From contig JALPQD010000396.1 in the NCBI GenBank assembly GCA_023101885.1, positions 943,339-1,007,338 on the forward strand: DNA of 64,000 nt, in the 5' to 3' direction. The number at the start of each line of letters is the position of its first letter. The first letter of the stretch is position 1. The notes below the pieces were generated by a model. That model worked only from the letters and a program-made list of their open reading frames with translations. It was not told where the DNA came from and searched no databases. A program made the translations under genes and the position numbers. This document shows, one piece after another, positions 36,658 through 47,729 of the stretch. The stretch comes from Typhlomys cinereus (taxonomy: Eukaryota > Chordata > Mammalia > Rodentia > Platacanthomyidae).

Positions 36658-36658
<1 letters not shown>

Positions 36659-36694
<36 letters not shown>
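36659..36694. repeat. (TG)n microsatellite
   Basis: About 17 uninterrupted TG units. Unlike most other CA/TG tracts in the window it is not next to a recognisable SINE. Confidence 0.97.
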
Positions 36695-36695
<1 letters not shown>

Positions 36696-36939
36696 TGTAA
36701 AATTTTCCAATACAAACAGTTCACCAATACTAAATTTCCAATATATGTGTACATTTTCAAAATAAAGCTATATTTTCTATATACAAAATTGGTAGCTCAT
36801 GCACACATGCTGCAAATCATCACTGCATCTAATTCCCAGTTCAAGATCTTTGAATAATGTATACTAATTTATCCAAATGAAGACTAAATAGCTCTACTAC
36901 AGTAGTTTCTGTTAGAAGATCCCTGAGAAAAGTTTTCAT

Positions 36940-37010
36940 ACAGGAGGAAAAGGAAGAGGAGAAGGGAGAGGAGGGGGAGGATGAGGAGGACAAGGAAGGA
37001 AAAAAGGTTC
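36940..37010. repeat. GGA-rich purine tract
   Basis: Purine-only low-complexity sequence on the plus strand. Confidence 0.85.
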
Positions 37011-39200
37011 CAGAGCATTTAAAGCTTGCTAACACATTACAGGTTCCATGTCTCTGTCGATCTCTTGGGTCTAGGAGACAATTTTCAAGTTACTCAATCT
37101 GCTTGTCTTCAGGTTCTTTCCCTAAAGAGGAATTCTTTCTATGACCTCACATGTGTGGGGCCCTTGGGAGAACTCTTCTTCTGCTCAGTTTTGTTTTGAT
37201 CAATTCTGCTAGTGTAGGCTCAGGAACATGGTAATAACCTCAGGTTTGAGCAACCAGAGGATTCTGCTGACTGTTCATGTGTTTTATCCCATACACCAAC
37301 TCCATGAAGGTCTCCCTCATGTGACTGATTTGAATCATTAGGATGCTAGCTATGACTTGGAAACCAAAGCCAGGATATAGCCAACTTTTACCTATGGTTA
37401 CTTGTTCCAGCTGGATTTCACTATTACTCTTAATTAACTGGTCGAAATAAACACAAACAAACAAAAAGTAGCAAAAATCAGACAACCAAACAAATTAGCA
37501 GTCATGCCAATGAGGCCATTTTAATAAGAACCAATTGTCTGCACTCAGACATCATTGCATAGTAATACATTATGATGGGCATAATTACATTTTTGATGAA
37601 GATAGGATGCCATCAAAATGTTTAAAAGCACTATATCCACAACAGCCAGATTTTAGCAAGTTCTCTGTCTCTTCCTGCTATGCCCTCATAAGTCTCTGTG
37701 TTTCCTGCTTCCTCATCTTTGTCTTCATTGATTTTAAATAGTCAGAAAAATCCAGCTTTTTAACCCCCAAAGGTCTGCATAATCAAACTCTCAGAGACCT
37801 CGAATATTTGGCCTGTAGCAAAAGGGAGCACCTTAATATGGCTGCATGTCACTTCTATTTCCAGACGTGTTTGCTTTTAGATCTATGACTTTTAAGGGTT
37901 TTGCTGAAAGCTTATTAAAAAAAACAATTCTAATTCCCCGATGTGCTTCTCTGGTCTCTTCATGGTTCTTTCCACCAGGGAAAGATGGCCTGTGTTACAA
38001 ATCACAAGCAGATAAACTCAGCTGATGTGAGCATAGTTTAATAAGACTAGATAGCTCCTAAAATGGTGATGAAAGGACCTTTATCTATCAGTGTAACTTG
38101 GTTGAGGTGCTTGAAACTTGCATTGTCCTACCTCCAATGCCATTCTGAACTAAACAGACTATTTTAAAATAAAGTAAGAGAATATAGTTCATACTGACTT
38201 AGAAAATGAGACATAGGTACACATAACAAGATGCGTGTGTGTGGGGGGAGGGTAACTATTGCTGTGTTCTACAAAGCCCTGCTTAAGTAGTAGGGCAGAT
38301 AGCCATTAGCTTGTCTATAGCCCTATCCATCGATTGAAAGAGATAGTCTTTCCAGGTGGTTTCTATAAAATATTCTAAGAAGGACCTGATTGCTCCAGGT
38401 TATATCAGCTATCATTCCCAAGCCAATTACTATAAGGAGGAATAACAGACAACTTTGCTTGGTCAGGCCTCATAGTTTTTGAAAGGATGCAAAAAGGTAG
38501 CCCTAACTGAACATTATGGCAAAAATTTTCTTAAGAAAAAGGGGGCTGCACTACATAGCTTAATAATATATAAGAAGTATACTTTGTATGCATAAGATTC
38601 AGACAGCAGAAATTTATTTAGAAAGGTAAATATAACAATAAATTACTGTTTTACTGTTGAATGCCCAATTTGCATTCTGTTGTTTATGATTTATATAGTT
38701 CTAATTGATAAAAACATGTTCTAATTATTTCAAATGCTATTTAGTCAATGAGGATTTTGATTACATTATTATACATGTCCTAGCTTCATCCACATTATTA
38801 TACATGTCCTATACTTCGTCCTAAGTTTATTGAGACTCATTTAAACAAAAGATCTAAAATCTTGTTCTTTTACCACTTGAAGTGCACAATTTATCAAAAA
38901 ACTATCACTGACTCTGACTATGTTACTAGAACACAGACTTTCTTAAGGCAATTTTAAAAATTCTTGCAAACCATTGTAAAACCACAGTGGTTTTTTACAA
39001 AATACAGGCTCATTTTTTGCTATGACAAAGACATTTTTCAACACTCTTATAAAGGGAAGAGGCCTCCTCAGTGTCAGGTTGTCTGAGATTTCTCTGTTCT
39101 GTCATCTTTAGCAACATCTATGCTCACCAGGGCCTCCCTAGCACTATCTTTCAGAAAGTTAAAGAAAAGGGACCTTCCTTTCTTTGTCTCTGCATTATTA
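37011..39200. other. Unassigned DNA
   Basis: Only a small tandem duplication ('cattattatacatgtcct' at about 38763 and 38791) was noted. No gene signal. Confidence 0.45.
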
Positions 39201-39206
39201 AAAGAG

Positions 39207-39630
39207 CACAAGAGGAGCAATGATATGCAAGTTAGGGCCGAAGCAATCACAATAGGACTGCGCTATGTCCAATACATTATTGACCCCACAAAGTCTAGCA
39301 TGGACTAAAGGAACTAGGATCCTTGGAGGCTAGGACTGACAGTCACAGTAGTGTTCCTAAGCTTAAGGGGAACACAGGAAAGGGTTCTGGGAAATGCCAC
39401 TGGGTCCTTGCACCTCATGGGAGAGGAGGACCCAGAGGAGAGTTTGGCATGCACAGTAAAGGATGCTCTGGGGATGGGGGGGGAGACAATGGCGGGGAGG
39501 CACTGGGGGATGGGGAGGGACGGGGACAGGAGGGGGGAGCAGAGTGGTCGGGGAGGGGTGGAGGGAGGGAGGGGACCGGTGTACCTGTTGTTTGTATGAG
39601 CAGAAATAACAATAAAAAAATTAAAAAAGG
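39207..39630 (+). mobile_element. 5'-truncated L1 3' UTR insertion
   Basis: From 'aggagcaatg' at about 39212 it follows the reference L1 3' UTR from about 7788 to the end, with its G-rich tract at 39471-39582, a TTTGTATGAGC block at 39590-39600 and an A-rich tail. A target-site duplication is not clear. Confidence 0.9.
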
Positions 39631-39744
39631 GTGTTTCAGTGCCTCTACCCAGTAGCAACTGCTTATACTTTCTTGACTACCCTGTCAATAGTGAGTGTAG
39701 GACAGGGAGTTTTTCATTTGGGAAAACAACTAATCTTTAAAATA

Positions 39745-39955
39745 TAGGGGTTGGTGAGACAGCTCTGTAGATAAAGTATTTGCCACTAAGCCTGAAAAAT
39801 GGAATGCAATTCTCCAAAACCACAAAGTGAAAGAAGAGAACACGCTCCTACATGCTATCCTCTGATTTCTGTAAGTATGCCTTAGCACATGTATGTGTGC
39901 GTGCACGCGCACCCACACACACCCACGCCCACTCACACACACTTACTTAAATAAA
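39745..39955 (+). mobile_element. B3-like SINE
   Basis: It begins ggggttggtgagacagctct, continues with 'tatttgccactaagcctga', 'gaagagaacacgctcct' and a 'gcacgcgcacccacacac' region, and ends in taaataaaa. This is the standard B3 order. Confidence 0.8.
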
Positions 39956-40188
39956 AGTAAAACAATGCATTGTAGATATTTTTTCTTATTGAAAAAGGCA
40001 GTAATGAATACTCATCCCATCACTGGAAGTGTCTGCACAGCATGCTTAACTATGACCCATCATGCTCTCCTATTAAAGACTGGTGAAAGTCAATGGAAGC
40101 TATTGGGCACATTCATTTTGAAGATTTGAGTATGAATTTAGAAATGAATTGAAACTGTATTGTCATCAAGTCTAGAACTTATGCTGCA

Positions 40189-40286
40189 GTGCTCACTTCA
40201 GTAGTACATATACCCACTAACATTGGAACAATACAGAGAAAATGACATGAGCCTTGCACAAGAGCTACACATATAAAGCTAGATAC
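40189..40286 (+). pseudogene. U6 snRNA pseudogene part of a U6-L1 chimera
   Basis: U6 is the spliceosomal small nuclear RNA. The block starts at the true U6 5' end (gtgctcacttcagtagtaca) and follows U6 through the 'acattggaacaatacagaga' and 'ttgcacaaga' segments. There are many substitutions and a small insertion near 40214-40220. It then changes at about 40287 to L1 3' UTR in the same orientation. No U6 promoter elements (TATA or PSE) were looked for beyond reading and none is obvious, consistent with a retrocopy. Confidence 0.85.
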
Positions 40287-40721
40287 ATGGGAGGACCAAC
40301 AATTTGCAAAATACTCCACACAAGTCAGGGCTGCAGCAATCAGGATGTAGCCACACTGTGATTGGACTTTGTCTGAGCTGCACAATAGTTGAAATGTCAA
40401 CAACCCCCAAAAGTATAGCACAGATCACAGGGGAGAAGGCTTCAGGCAGTAGTATTCTTAGAAGCAAGGGGTTACACAGTGTTCTGAACCTTCACTAGTG
40501 TAGACTATTCAGAGAGAAATTCAGTGCCCACATAAACAGATACTCTGGAGGATGGGAGGGAGGAAAACAGATAGCATCAAGAGGGGAAGAGGGAAGGAAA
40601 AGAGATGAGAGGGAGGGGGGAGAATGGAATGGGGAACAACAGGGGGGAAGGATGAGTGGAGGGAGAAGAAGGGTACTTATTGAGGTGATAAAACTAGGCA
40701 AAAAGTAATAAATTTAAAAAA
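40287..40721 (+). mobile_element. L1 3' UTR part of the U6-L1 chimera
   Basis: It follows the reference L1 3' UTR from about position 7784 ('atgggagga') to an A-rich tail at 40705-40721, in an older, more diverged version. The whole chimera is flanked by imperfect copies of a short target site: agaacttatgc at 40174-40184 and agaattatgc at 40722-40731. Confidence 0.75.
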
Positions 40722-40760
40722 AGAATTATGCATACATTCATAAAGCACAGCATATTTTTA

Positions 40761-41195
40761 TTTTCTTTTTTATTATTTTTTCCACATACAAACTTATTGG
40801 GTACCCTGGTACCCTTCCTCCCTCCACCCCTCCCCAGACCCCCTTACTCCCTCCCCCCTTTTCCCCTTCCTTCCACCACCTCCCTCCCTTTCTCCCAGTG
40901 CTCCCCTCTTCCCTCCCCCCAAATCCTTGGAGTATTCTTTAGTGTGAATGTAAAACTTCCCTCTGTGTCCTCCACTCTAATGAGGTGTAAGGACTCAGTA
41001 GCATTGCCTAGAGCCCTTTCTTGTGCTCTCCTTTAGTATAGGAACACTATTGTGACAGTTAATCCCTTGCCTCTAAGGATCCTAGTGCCTGTGATCCATG
41101 CTAGATTTTGGGGAGTCATTGATGTCAGTGATTGCACAGGTCGTGCAAAGTCCTATTATGGTTACTTCAGCCCTAACATGTGTGGAGTATCTTGT
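40761..41195 (-). mobile_element. 5'-truncated L1 3' UTR insertion
   Basis: On the minus strand it corresponds to the reference L1 from about 7802 to the end, with tail (T-rich 40761-40782) and TTTGTATGTGG-type terminal block. It has a perfect 15-bp target-site duplication, cacagcatattttta, at 40746-40760 and 41196-41210. Confidence 0.95.
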
Positions 41196-41404
41196 CACAG
41201 CATATTTTTAATCATAAAGAAATGTTTTAAAAGACAGATATACTTAAGTTAACTCACCTATTACCTAATGTATGCATTTAAAAACATCACATAGTAACTT
41301 ATAGATATGCAGTTATCATGTTTCATAGATTAATTAATAAAAATCAATCAAAAGTTATTTGTTTATCAATCTCAATATTGGACAAAGAATCTAGATTTGT
41401 TTTT

Positions 41405-41690
41405 TAAGAGAGATGGCTCAGGGGTTAAGACTCTATCTTGCAAGAAGATCCTGATTTCAGATCTCAGGTCCCATGTGAAAATGCCAGGCAGAAACAGTGG
41501 TGGCCTGCACTTTTGGCCCTGGTGGGTAAAGCCTGGGAAATCCCAGAGGGAAGCAAGAAGGAGGTAGAAGCAATACAGGATGATTCCTGAATCACCCTTG
41601 GTCCTCCACAGAGACACACAGTGCCCTCTGATACACACACACACACACACACACACATACACACCCTCACACACAAAATAAATAAATAAA
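41405..41690 (+). mobile_element. tRNA-derived SINE (older form) with (AC)n
   Basis: The head 'gagatggctcaggggttaag' (about 41411), the body 'gccctggtgggtaaagcctg' and (AC)n at 41633-41656, then an AAATAAATAAATAAA tail. Same family as 16.7 kb. A target-site duplication was not found. Confidence 0.85.
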
Positions 41691-41699
41691 AATATCAAA

Positions 41700-42320
41700 A
41701 ATATTTTGAAAAGGAAAGCATCTTAAAGTTGGGTGATCCATGAATACTAAAACAGGAAAATGCTATGGTGAGATGAGCACAGAATTAACGTTAAATGAAA
41801 TGAACTTCATTTAAAATTCTTTAAAATCCATCCAGGGAGAACCATTTAAGAAACTGATTTGAAACATTAAAAAAGAAGTTACCTCATGATTCAGAACAAA
41901 TGTTAGTGCTTAAAGTGAGAACTGTTGTCAACTAGGGACTGGCATCCAGCCCTGTTCCCACCAAGATCCAGATTCTGGGCCAGAATGTTGGCTTTTCTTG
42001 GTTTTGTATAGTCTTCACTCTGCTTAAGCAGAAGTTAAAGATGGGAGTAAGATGTTTCCAAAGGGAACGGGGCCCCAGTAACGACAGGCAGAGAAAGATT
42101 AGGGATCTTTCAGTGAGCTAGAAAATGTAGGGCGACTGAATATGCACAGCCATTGTGCTTCTGCTTCTAATGCAGCAACAATACATTAAAAGCTATGTCA
42201 AAATCTGATCTTTTTTGAACTAGGAGTAAAAGACAGGAAGAGTTATTTAACTTTTCTTTTTTTGCTAATGCAGGATTTATGGTTTCATGGGGGTTATACT
42301 TAATGAATTAGGAAACTCAT
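41700..42320. other. Unassigned DNA
   Basis: Nothing recognisable. Confidence 0.4.
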
Positions 42321-42328
42321 TACAATGT

Positions 42329-42405
42329 TTTGATGAGCTATCCACTAATGTAGAAAGTACCTGACTACATTAGTGGATAGCTCATCAAAGCATCAGGTAC
42401 TTTCT
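42329..42405. repeat. Perfect 25-bp inverted repeat with a second interleaved inverted repeat
   Basis: Arm A at 42329-42353 and its exact reverse complement at 42365-42389 enclose an 11-nt loop. The loop region (42352-42364, agaaagtacctga) is itself exactly reverse-complemented at 42393-42405. Order A-B-A'-B' means two alternative hairpins can form. Confidence 0.97.
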
Positions 42406-42409
42406 TTAC

Positions 42410-45050
42410 TTATCACAAATATTTAATAAATTAAGAATAAGAGAACCCAGGCCCATAGTCTGCATATGTAATAGTTAGGACAGGCTTTAGGAACTTAATG
42501 ATGATGTGAATTTTGATAGAAAGCAATTTCAAAAAGCAAATAATGAGGAATGCAATTTTTTCACCAATATTTCAGTCCACCCTCATTTCTAAAATCCCTC
42601 CTTTCAGTTTGTGCATTAATATATATTCAAACAATCTTAAGGACTGCTCATCAGAAACTTCACACTGTAGTATGAAGGCAGAATGGCAGATGGAATTTGC
42701 TAAGGAAAGCTGTCTTTATGACACTCATTGAAGCAAAAAATGGAAATGGTAATATTTACTCATCAAAGATATATATAATAATATTTACTCATCAGGCAGA
42801 AGTTTTACCTACAATTAAATTTAACTACATGGTCCTCTTTCAAGCTACTACAATTGTCATAAGTAGAAGTAAGTCTTGAGGTCTCTCTGTTCAGTCTACA
42901 TTATCATGTGGAAGTGACATTAGTAAAGTGACATTAAATCATCATCCGATTCACAAGGGAAATGTCATGTTAAATTAAATACATACATGGCAATAGTAGA
43001 GATGGAGAAATTAAGCAATATCAAATTCATTTCACTGTGAGAAAGATTCATCCCCAAAAGAATGTAATTGCCACTGTGAAGCAGAGATCATGGCACCAGT
43101 AAAGGGCACTTGAAAATGTTTAAAGATGGGCTGCAAGTCAGGCTGACTCTGTGATGTTGGCTGACTCTGTGACTTGGGGCCTGAGGAAGCATCACCATGC
43201 AGCTTTGAAGGACAAACCATTTTAATTAGCATGCTATGGTCACATATACAAGGAATTCACAAGAGTGGAACTGCAAATGTAATACAAACATGTAATAGAT
43301 GTTCAAGTTCAGCAATAATGAAAAATGCAAGTGAAAATCAAAGGGTAAGCACTCTTTATTTCGGTCTACCAAATTAGCAACTTAAAAAAATACTATACAA
43401 GGTGAGAAAAGGTGAGTACCATTCTACAAAGGGAGTAAAATGTAGAATAACTTTATATTTAGAAAGTGTTTTCTTTATTTAAAATGAACTTGAACCCAAT
43501 TTTTGCATGCCGATATTTCTGTATTGTAGCACATAAGATTAATCATATATGTATACATATTTTATTTGTATTTTATCTGCATGTATATATCATGAATTCA
43601 TTCTTTATATTTTGTAATAAAACTACATTGGATGATTTTTAAAAAAAGAAAACATGCAAAAACATCCTCAGATCAGCGGGGAGCCCTGACTGTCTTGGTT
43701 GGTGCTATTTTTAGCCTGTCCTGCTTCTGTCAGACTGGGTCAGTGCAAATGCCAGGGGCAAGATGGCGTCCTTGGCAGAGCAGCAAGACAATGTGGTAAA
43801 AATGCTTAAAGGGAACTGTGTCTTATAACTCAGGGACTTTGTAATGAAGTATTTGTTCATTTTAAAGAGATTTCATTCTGAACTATTCGGTCTCAAAAGA
43901 GTTGGAATTGAGGCTCACACATGCCCATGTGAACTGATCAGACCCAAGTGTCCACCTTGACCCTTCTTTCAAAGTGGTTGCGTTCAGCTCGGTGCTGATT
44001 GTGCACACTTCATGAAGGTCAGTGTGCTCTGGATCTTTATTTGGAAAGATTATCTAAGCCTCACAATCTCTTACGGTTCAATGTTTATGACAAGGTCAGG
44101 AGGAAATCCTGAACTGTAAGTCAAAGGAATTTCTCAGGAGTGGCTAATCTTGACTTTCAAGTTCTCATTATCTTAACAGAATTGCAAAGAAGAATACTTT
44201 GTTGTTTTGTGGTCATTTTCCCTTCAGTGTTTGCTGGAAGGTTCAGAGAATTATTATGTAGTTTTTTTAAGTCTAGGTGAAGGGTGACAGATATAAAATT
44301 TCGTATCTTCAAATAGCACTCTGGGATTTGCTACTATTTGAGTGATTCCAAATGGCAGAAGTTAATATAAATTGCTGTCACTGTGCAATGACTCTTGTGG
44401 AATGAGTAATCAGCTCGTTGCAATCATGTTTAATCAATCTTTTTTCCTGATTCTCCTTTATAGTAAGTGCCATCCATGTGGCAGAACACATTTCATGCAA
44501 CTGCAGAAAATAAAACTAGCAAGACATAATACATAAATCTGAATTTTTCAAGTTTAAATCATATAAATATTAGACAATTCACTATTTCTTGGGTCTAGTT
44601 CTAAAAAGATGTTCCTTTTCTGACTACTCTTTATATACAGACTGCAGACTGAAATTGTGATATCTCTCCAATCCAAACATTAAGGTGTTTCTCTCACTTC
44701 ATGGGTCATCGTCAGTAGTATCACTTCAAATAGCTTCCTTCTTTTGATCAATTGTTACAGATCTATCTAGGTTGATTATTATTCTATTCATGTATTTCTT
44801 TGTTAATTCTCTGCCAGTAAATCAATTCTTATATCAAACAGCTTTCTTCAGACACCTTTTCCTCTTATCTATCACTTTCTTCTTTCCTGGATCACTTTCT
44901 TGTCTCTCTTGACTCTAAAGAGGTATACCTTTAGTAACTCCATTCAGATCCCTTAAGCCTTAGGCACCTATTTGTCTTTTCATTTTCCTTTCCTTATTGC
45001 TTGGTCAGGACACTCAAACGTAACAGTACTGTTTTCTGTGTTCCTTCCTT
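42410..45050. other. Mostly unique DNA
   Basis: Small local duplications occur at 42750-42795 ('aatatttactcatca' twice) and 43140-43170 ('ggctgactctgtga' twice). The 43670-44300 part is less AT-rich and non-repetitive. I see no supportable gene. Confidence 0.45.
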
Positions 45051-45054
45051 TTGG

Positions 45055-45410
45055 ATCAGGGAAGCTATAGTTGGATCTGGAATGTTATCCAAAGGCCAAC
45101 ATGCTGAGGGCTTATTTCTTGAGGTTAGTGGTATTGGAAGGTGATGGAAACTTTAAGAAGTGAAGCTACTGAATTCACTGAAACAGGGCTTTTATAGTGA
45201 CAATGAGATTCTGCCTTTTCTGCCTTTATGCTTCCTGCCAGGATAGAGCTCTCTGCTAAGATGTTCTACCTTGCCACAGACATGAAAGCAATAAATCCAA
45301 TCCATTATAGACTAGAAACTCCAAGCCTGTAAGACAAAATAGACCTTTGCTCTTGTTAACTTGATTAATCTCAGGTATTCATTTTAGCAACAGAAAGCTG
45401 AATGCAAAAG
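45055..45410 (+). mobile_element. Old interspersed repeat, MaLR/LTR-like
   Basis: It runs from 'ttggatctggaatgttatcc' (about 45071) through 'ggaaggtgatggaaacttta' and 'tgttctaccttgccacaga' to 'cagcaacagaaagctgaatg'-type sequence (about 45388). This order belongs to an old mammalian repeat with an LTR-like end. The exact family is not certain. Confidence 0.55.
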
Positions 45411-45884
45411 CCTTCATCCTTCTTCATTTATCATTTAGGATGAATCTTTCCTTGTGTTTCTTTTAACCTTGGCTTCTATTTTCATTATTTTTCAGATTGC
45501 TTAATTGTCCATGATTTCTACTTTCTTTCAGTATCTTGGTTTTATTCTATTTGGAATTATAAAAATTGGTTAGAGAACCATATGACTCTGGTCATTAATG
45601 TCTTCGACTAGATTGTTCTTGAAGCTTTTATTTCCTCTGTAGAGATAAATACCATGTCGTGGCTATGTATGGATAGCATGTTATGGTATACTACTATTTT
45701 AATATTATTTGAAACCACATTGCTGTTCTCACAAAGTGCCAACTTTATGCTGAACTCTTTATAAATATGTATCAACACTGATTTTTAAGTATTTAAATTT
45801 TTAAGCTATGTTCCTTTTTAGATATTTAAGTATTCTGAAAATTTAGTACATATTTAGTCAGAATTACCCTCAAATCAACACCAG

Positions 45885-45886
<2 letters not shown>

Positions 45887-45926
<40 letters not shown>

Positions 45927-46154
45927 ATGTGTGTGTGCCAGAGGGCATCTGAGTACAACTGTGGAAATCCGAGGGTAACATCAGGAATTTTTACTCAACC
46001 TCCTCATTGCTTTTCTCTGGGGTTTTCCAGGCTATGTCTTTCAGATTGATGTCATTTCCTTCTCCTGTTTTTACATGGGATCTGGGGATCTGAACTTTGG
46101 TCCTTTTGTTTTTTTAAACAAAGACTGGAATCCCTGAGCTATCTCTCCATCCCT
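45887..46154 (-). mobile_element. tRNA-derived SINE (older form) with (TG)n
   Basis: (TG)n at 45887-45925 on the tail side. The body 'ttgcttttctctggggtttt' and the head complement 'ccctgagctatctctccatc' match the family. Confidence 0.8.
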
Positions 46155-46159
46155 ACACC

Positions 46160-47282
46160 AGTGTTCATGGGTCACACTTTGGAAATGGCCACATTATGCC
46201 AACTCTTTACTAAAATAAAACAAAGAGGTAAATATTTTGCTCTTCATTCATAGGTATGTGGATAATTTCAGAAGGACTGCCCCCACTCAGTTGCTCCAGT
46301 AGAAGTAGCCATGTCAGGAATCCAGCACAGGGCTGCCTGATTTCAGTGTTATTGCTCTTCATTGTTCTGTTTCCATAAACCCCACATTTCCCATAGGAAA
46401 GAAAAAAGTCTGCAGACAGCAATTGTCCTGGTTGGCAGAAGTTGATCATCTTCGACTGTACATCTTGAGCTGAGAGAGAGGTAAGACATGTATCCTTTGA
46501 TCTTCATACTCAGGTTCCTCCCTTTACTGGAAAAATTTCCTGACATTTGTACATGTTGATGAATCAATTTAGTTGTGTACTGCAGCAGTTTCAAGCTGGC
46601 TCCTGGAAGCCAAGTATAATATGTCTAAGAATTTTCTGGCCAGTTATTAAATGCAACCATTATTTGAATTAGTCTACATAAGCCTGCAATTATATGTTAC
46701 ATTAGAGATGAAAGAAAGAGGGAGGAAAGCTTCCAGCATATAAGTTCCTGATTATTTTTCCATCATTCTACAGCTAACACTGCTCTCTTGAGCTTAATGC
46801 ATGCTTCTTGTGGCTCTCTAGGGGACAAAACATGTGACAACATGTTTCCATGTGTCTTTCCCAATCACCTGCCAGCTTGAAGATCACCATGATGGAGTAT
46901 TTACACTATATACAGAAAGTGGCACACACTGCATGCTAGAGTCTTGATATGGTCCTTTCTTGATTGGAGTTGGTGGTCACTAGGCAAATGTGTGGTCCAA
47001 AGAGAAATAAGCTACAAGCATAAAATACTTAGTGTGAATGAAAAAGGCAAGCTATGTCACCAACAACTTACACTGAATACTGATTAAAATAATGCTATTT
47101 TGTTTATACTTGACTATATGGGACATATCAAAATTGACTTCCAACTCATTGTTAAGTAGTTATCAGAATTTTTAATTTAAATATTCAACTCATCATATTT
47201 TTTAAACACATTGAGAGTTCTAAGGATGAAATCCACTCAGACATCTCATAGGTCTTTGCTTTATGTTTTGCTGTTTATGTAT
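46160..47282. other. Unassigned DNA
   Basis: No recognisable repeat or gene. Minus-strand open frames at 46210-46594 overlap each other and show no domain. Confidence 0.4.
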
Positions 47283-47348
47283 TCTTCCTTCCTTCCTTCC
47301 TTCCTTCCTTCCTTCCTTCCTTCCTTCCTTCCTTCCTTCCTTCCTTCC

Positions 47349-47416
<68 letters not shown>

Positions 47417-47465
47417 TCCTTTCTTTCTTTCTTTCTCTCTCTTTCTCTCTTTCTTTCTTTCTTTT
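47283..47465. repeat. (TTCC)n then (TTTC)n microsatellite
   Basis: About 16 TTCC units (47283-47349) followed by roughly 26 TTTC-type units with few interruptions. It abuts the tail end of the minus-strand SINE at 47466-47728 and is probably its expanded A-rich tail. Confidence 0.97.
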
Positions 47466-47728
47466 GTGTTTGTGTGTGCATGTACCTGTGTGCACAAGAA
47501 TGCAATTGAGTTTGTGTGCCTGTGGAGGCCCGAAGATGACACTGGAAATCATCTGCAATTGCTCTACCTCCTTACTACTATGCTCTGGTATTCACTAGGC
47601 TTAAACATCCAAGGTTGGAATTGCCCCCATTTCTGTCTGGCATTTTTATGTGGGATCTGGGGAACTAAACTCAGGTCCTCTTGCTTGCAAGGCAAAGGCT
47701 TTAATCCCTGAGTCATCTCCCAATTCCA
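47466..47728 (-). mobile_element. tRNA-derived SINE (older form)
   Basis: 'tgtggaggcccgaagatgac', 'gctctacctccttactacta', 'ctcaggtcctcttgcttgca' and 'ccctgagtcatctccc' give the family order on the minus strand. Confidence 0.85.
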
Positions 47729-47729
47729 T

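Noticed and set aside
39323..39658. Overlapping open frames on both strands (Gly/Arg- or Pro/Ser-rich)
   Set aside because: They are translations of the L1 3' UTR G-rich tract.
43763..43828. 21-codon frame with a good start context (aagatggcg)
   Set aside because: Too short, with no conservation or transcript evidence available.
47211..47711. Open frames of 166 and 112 codons
   Set aside because: They translate the TTCC/TTTC array and the adjacent SINE.
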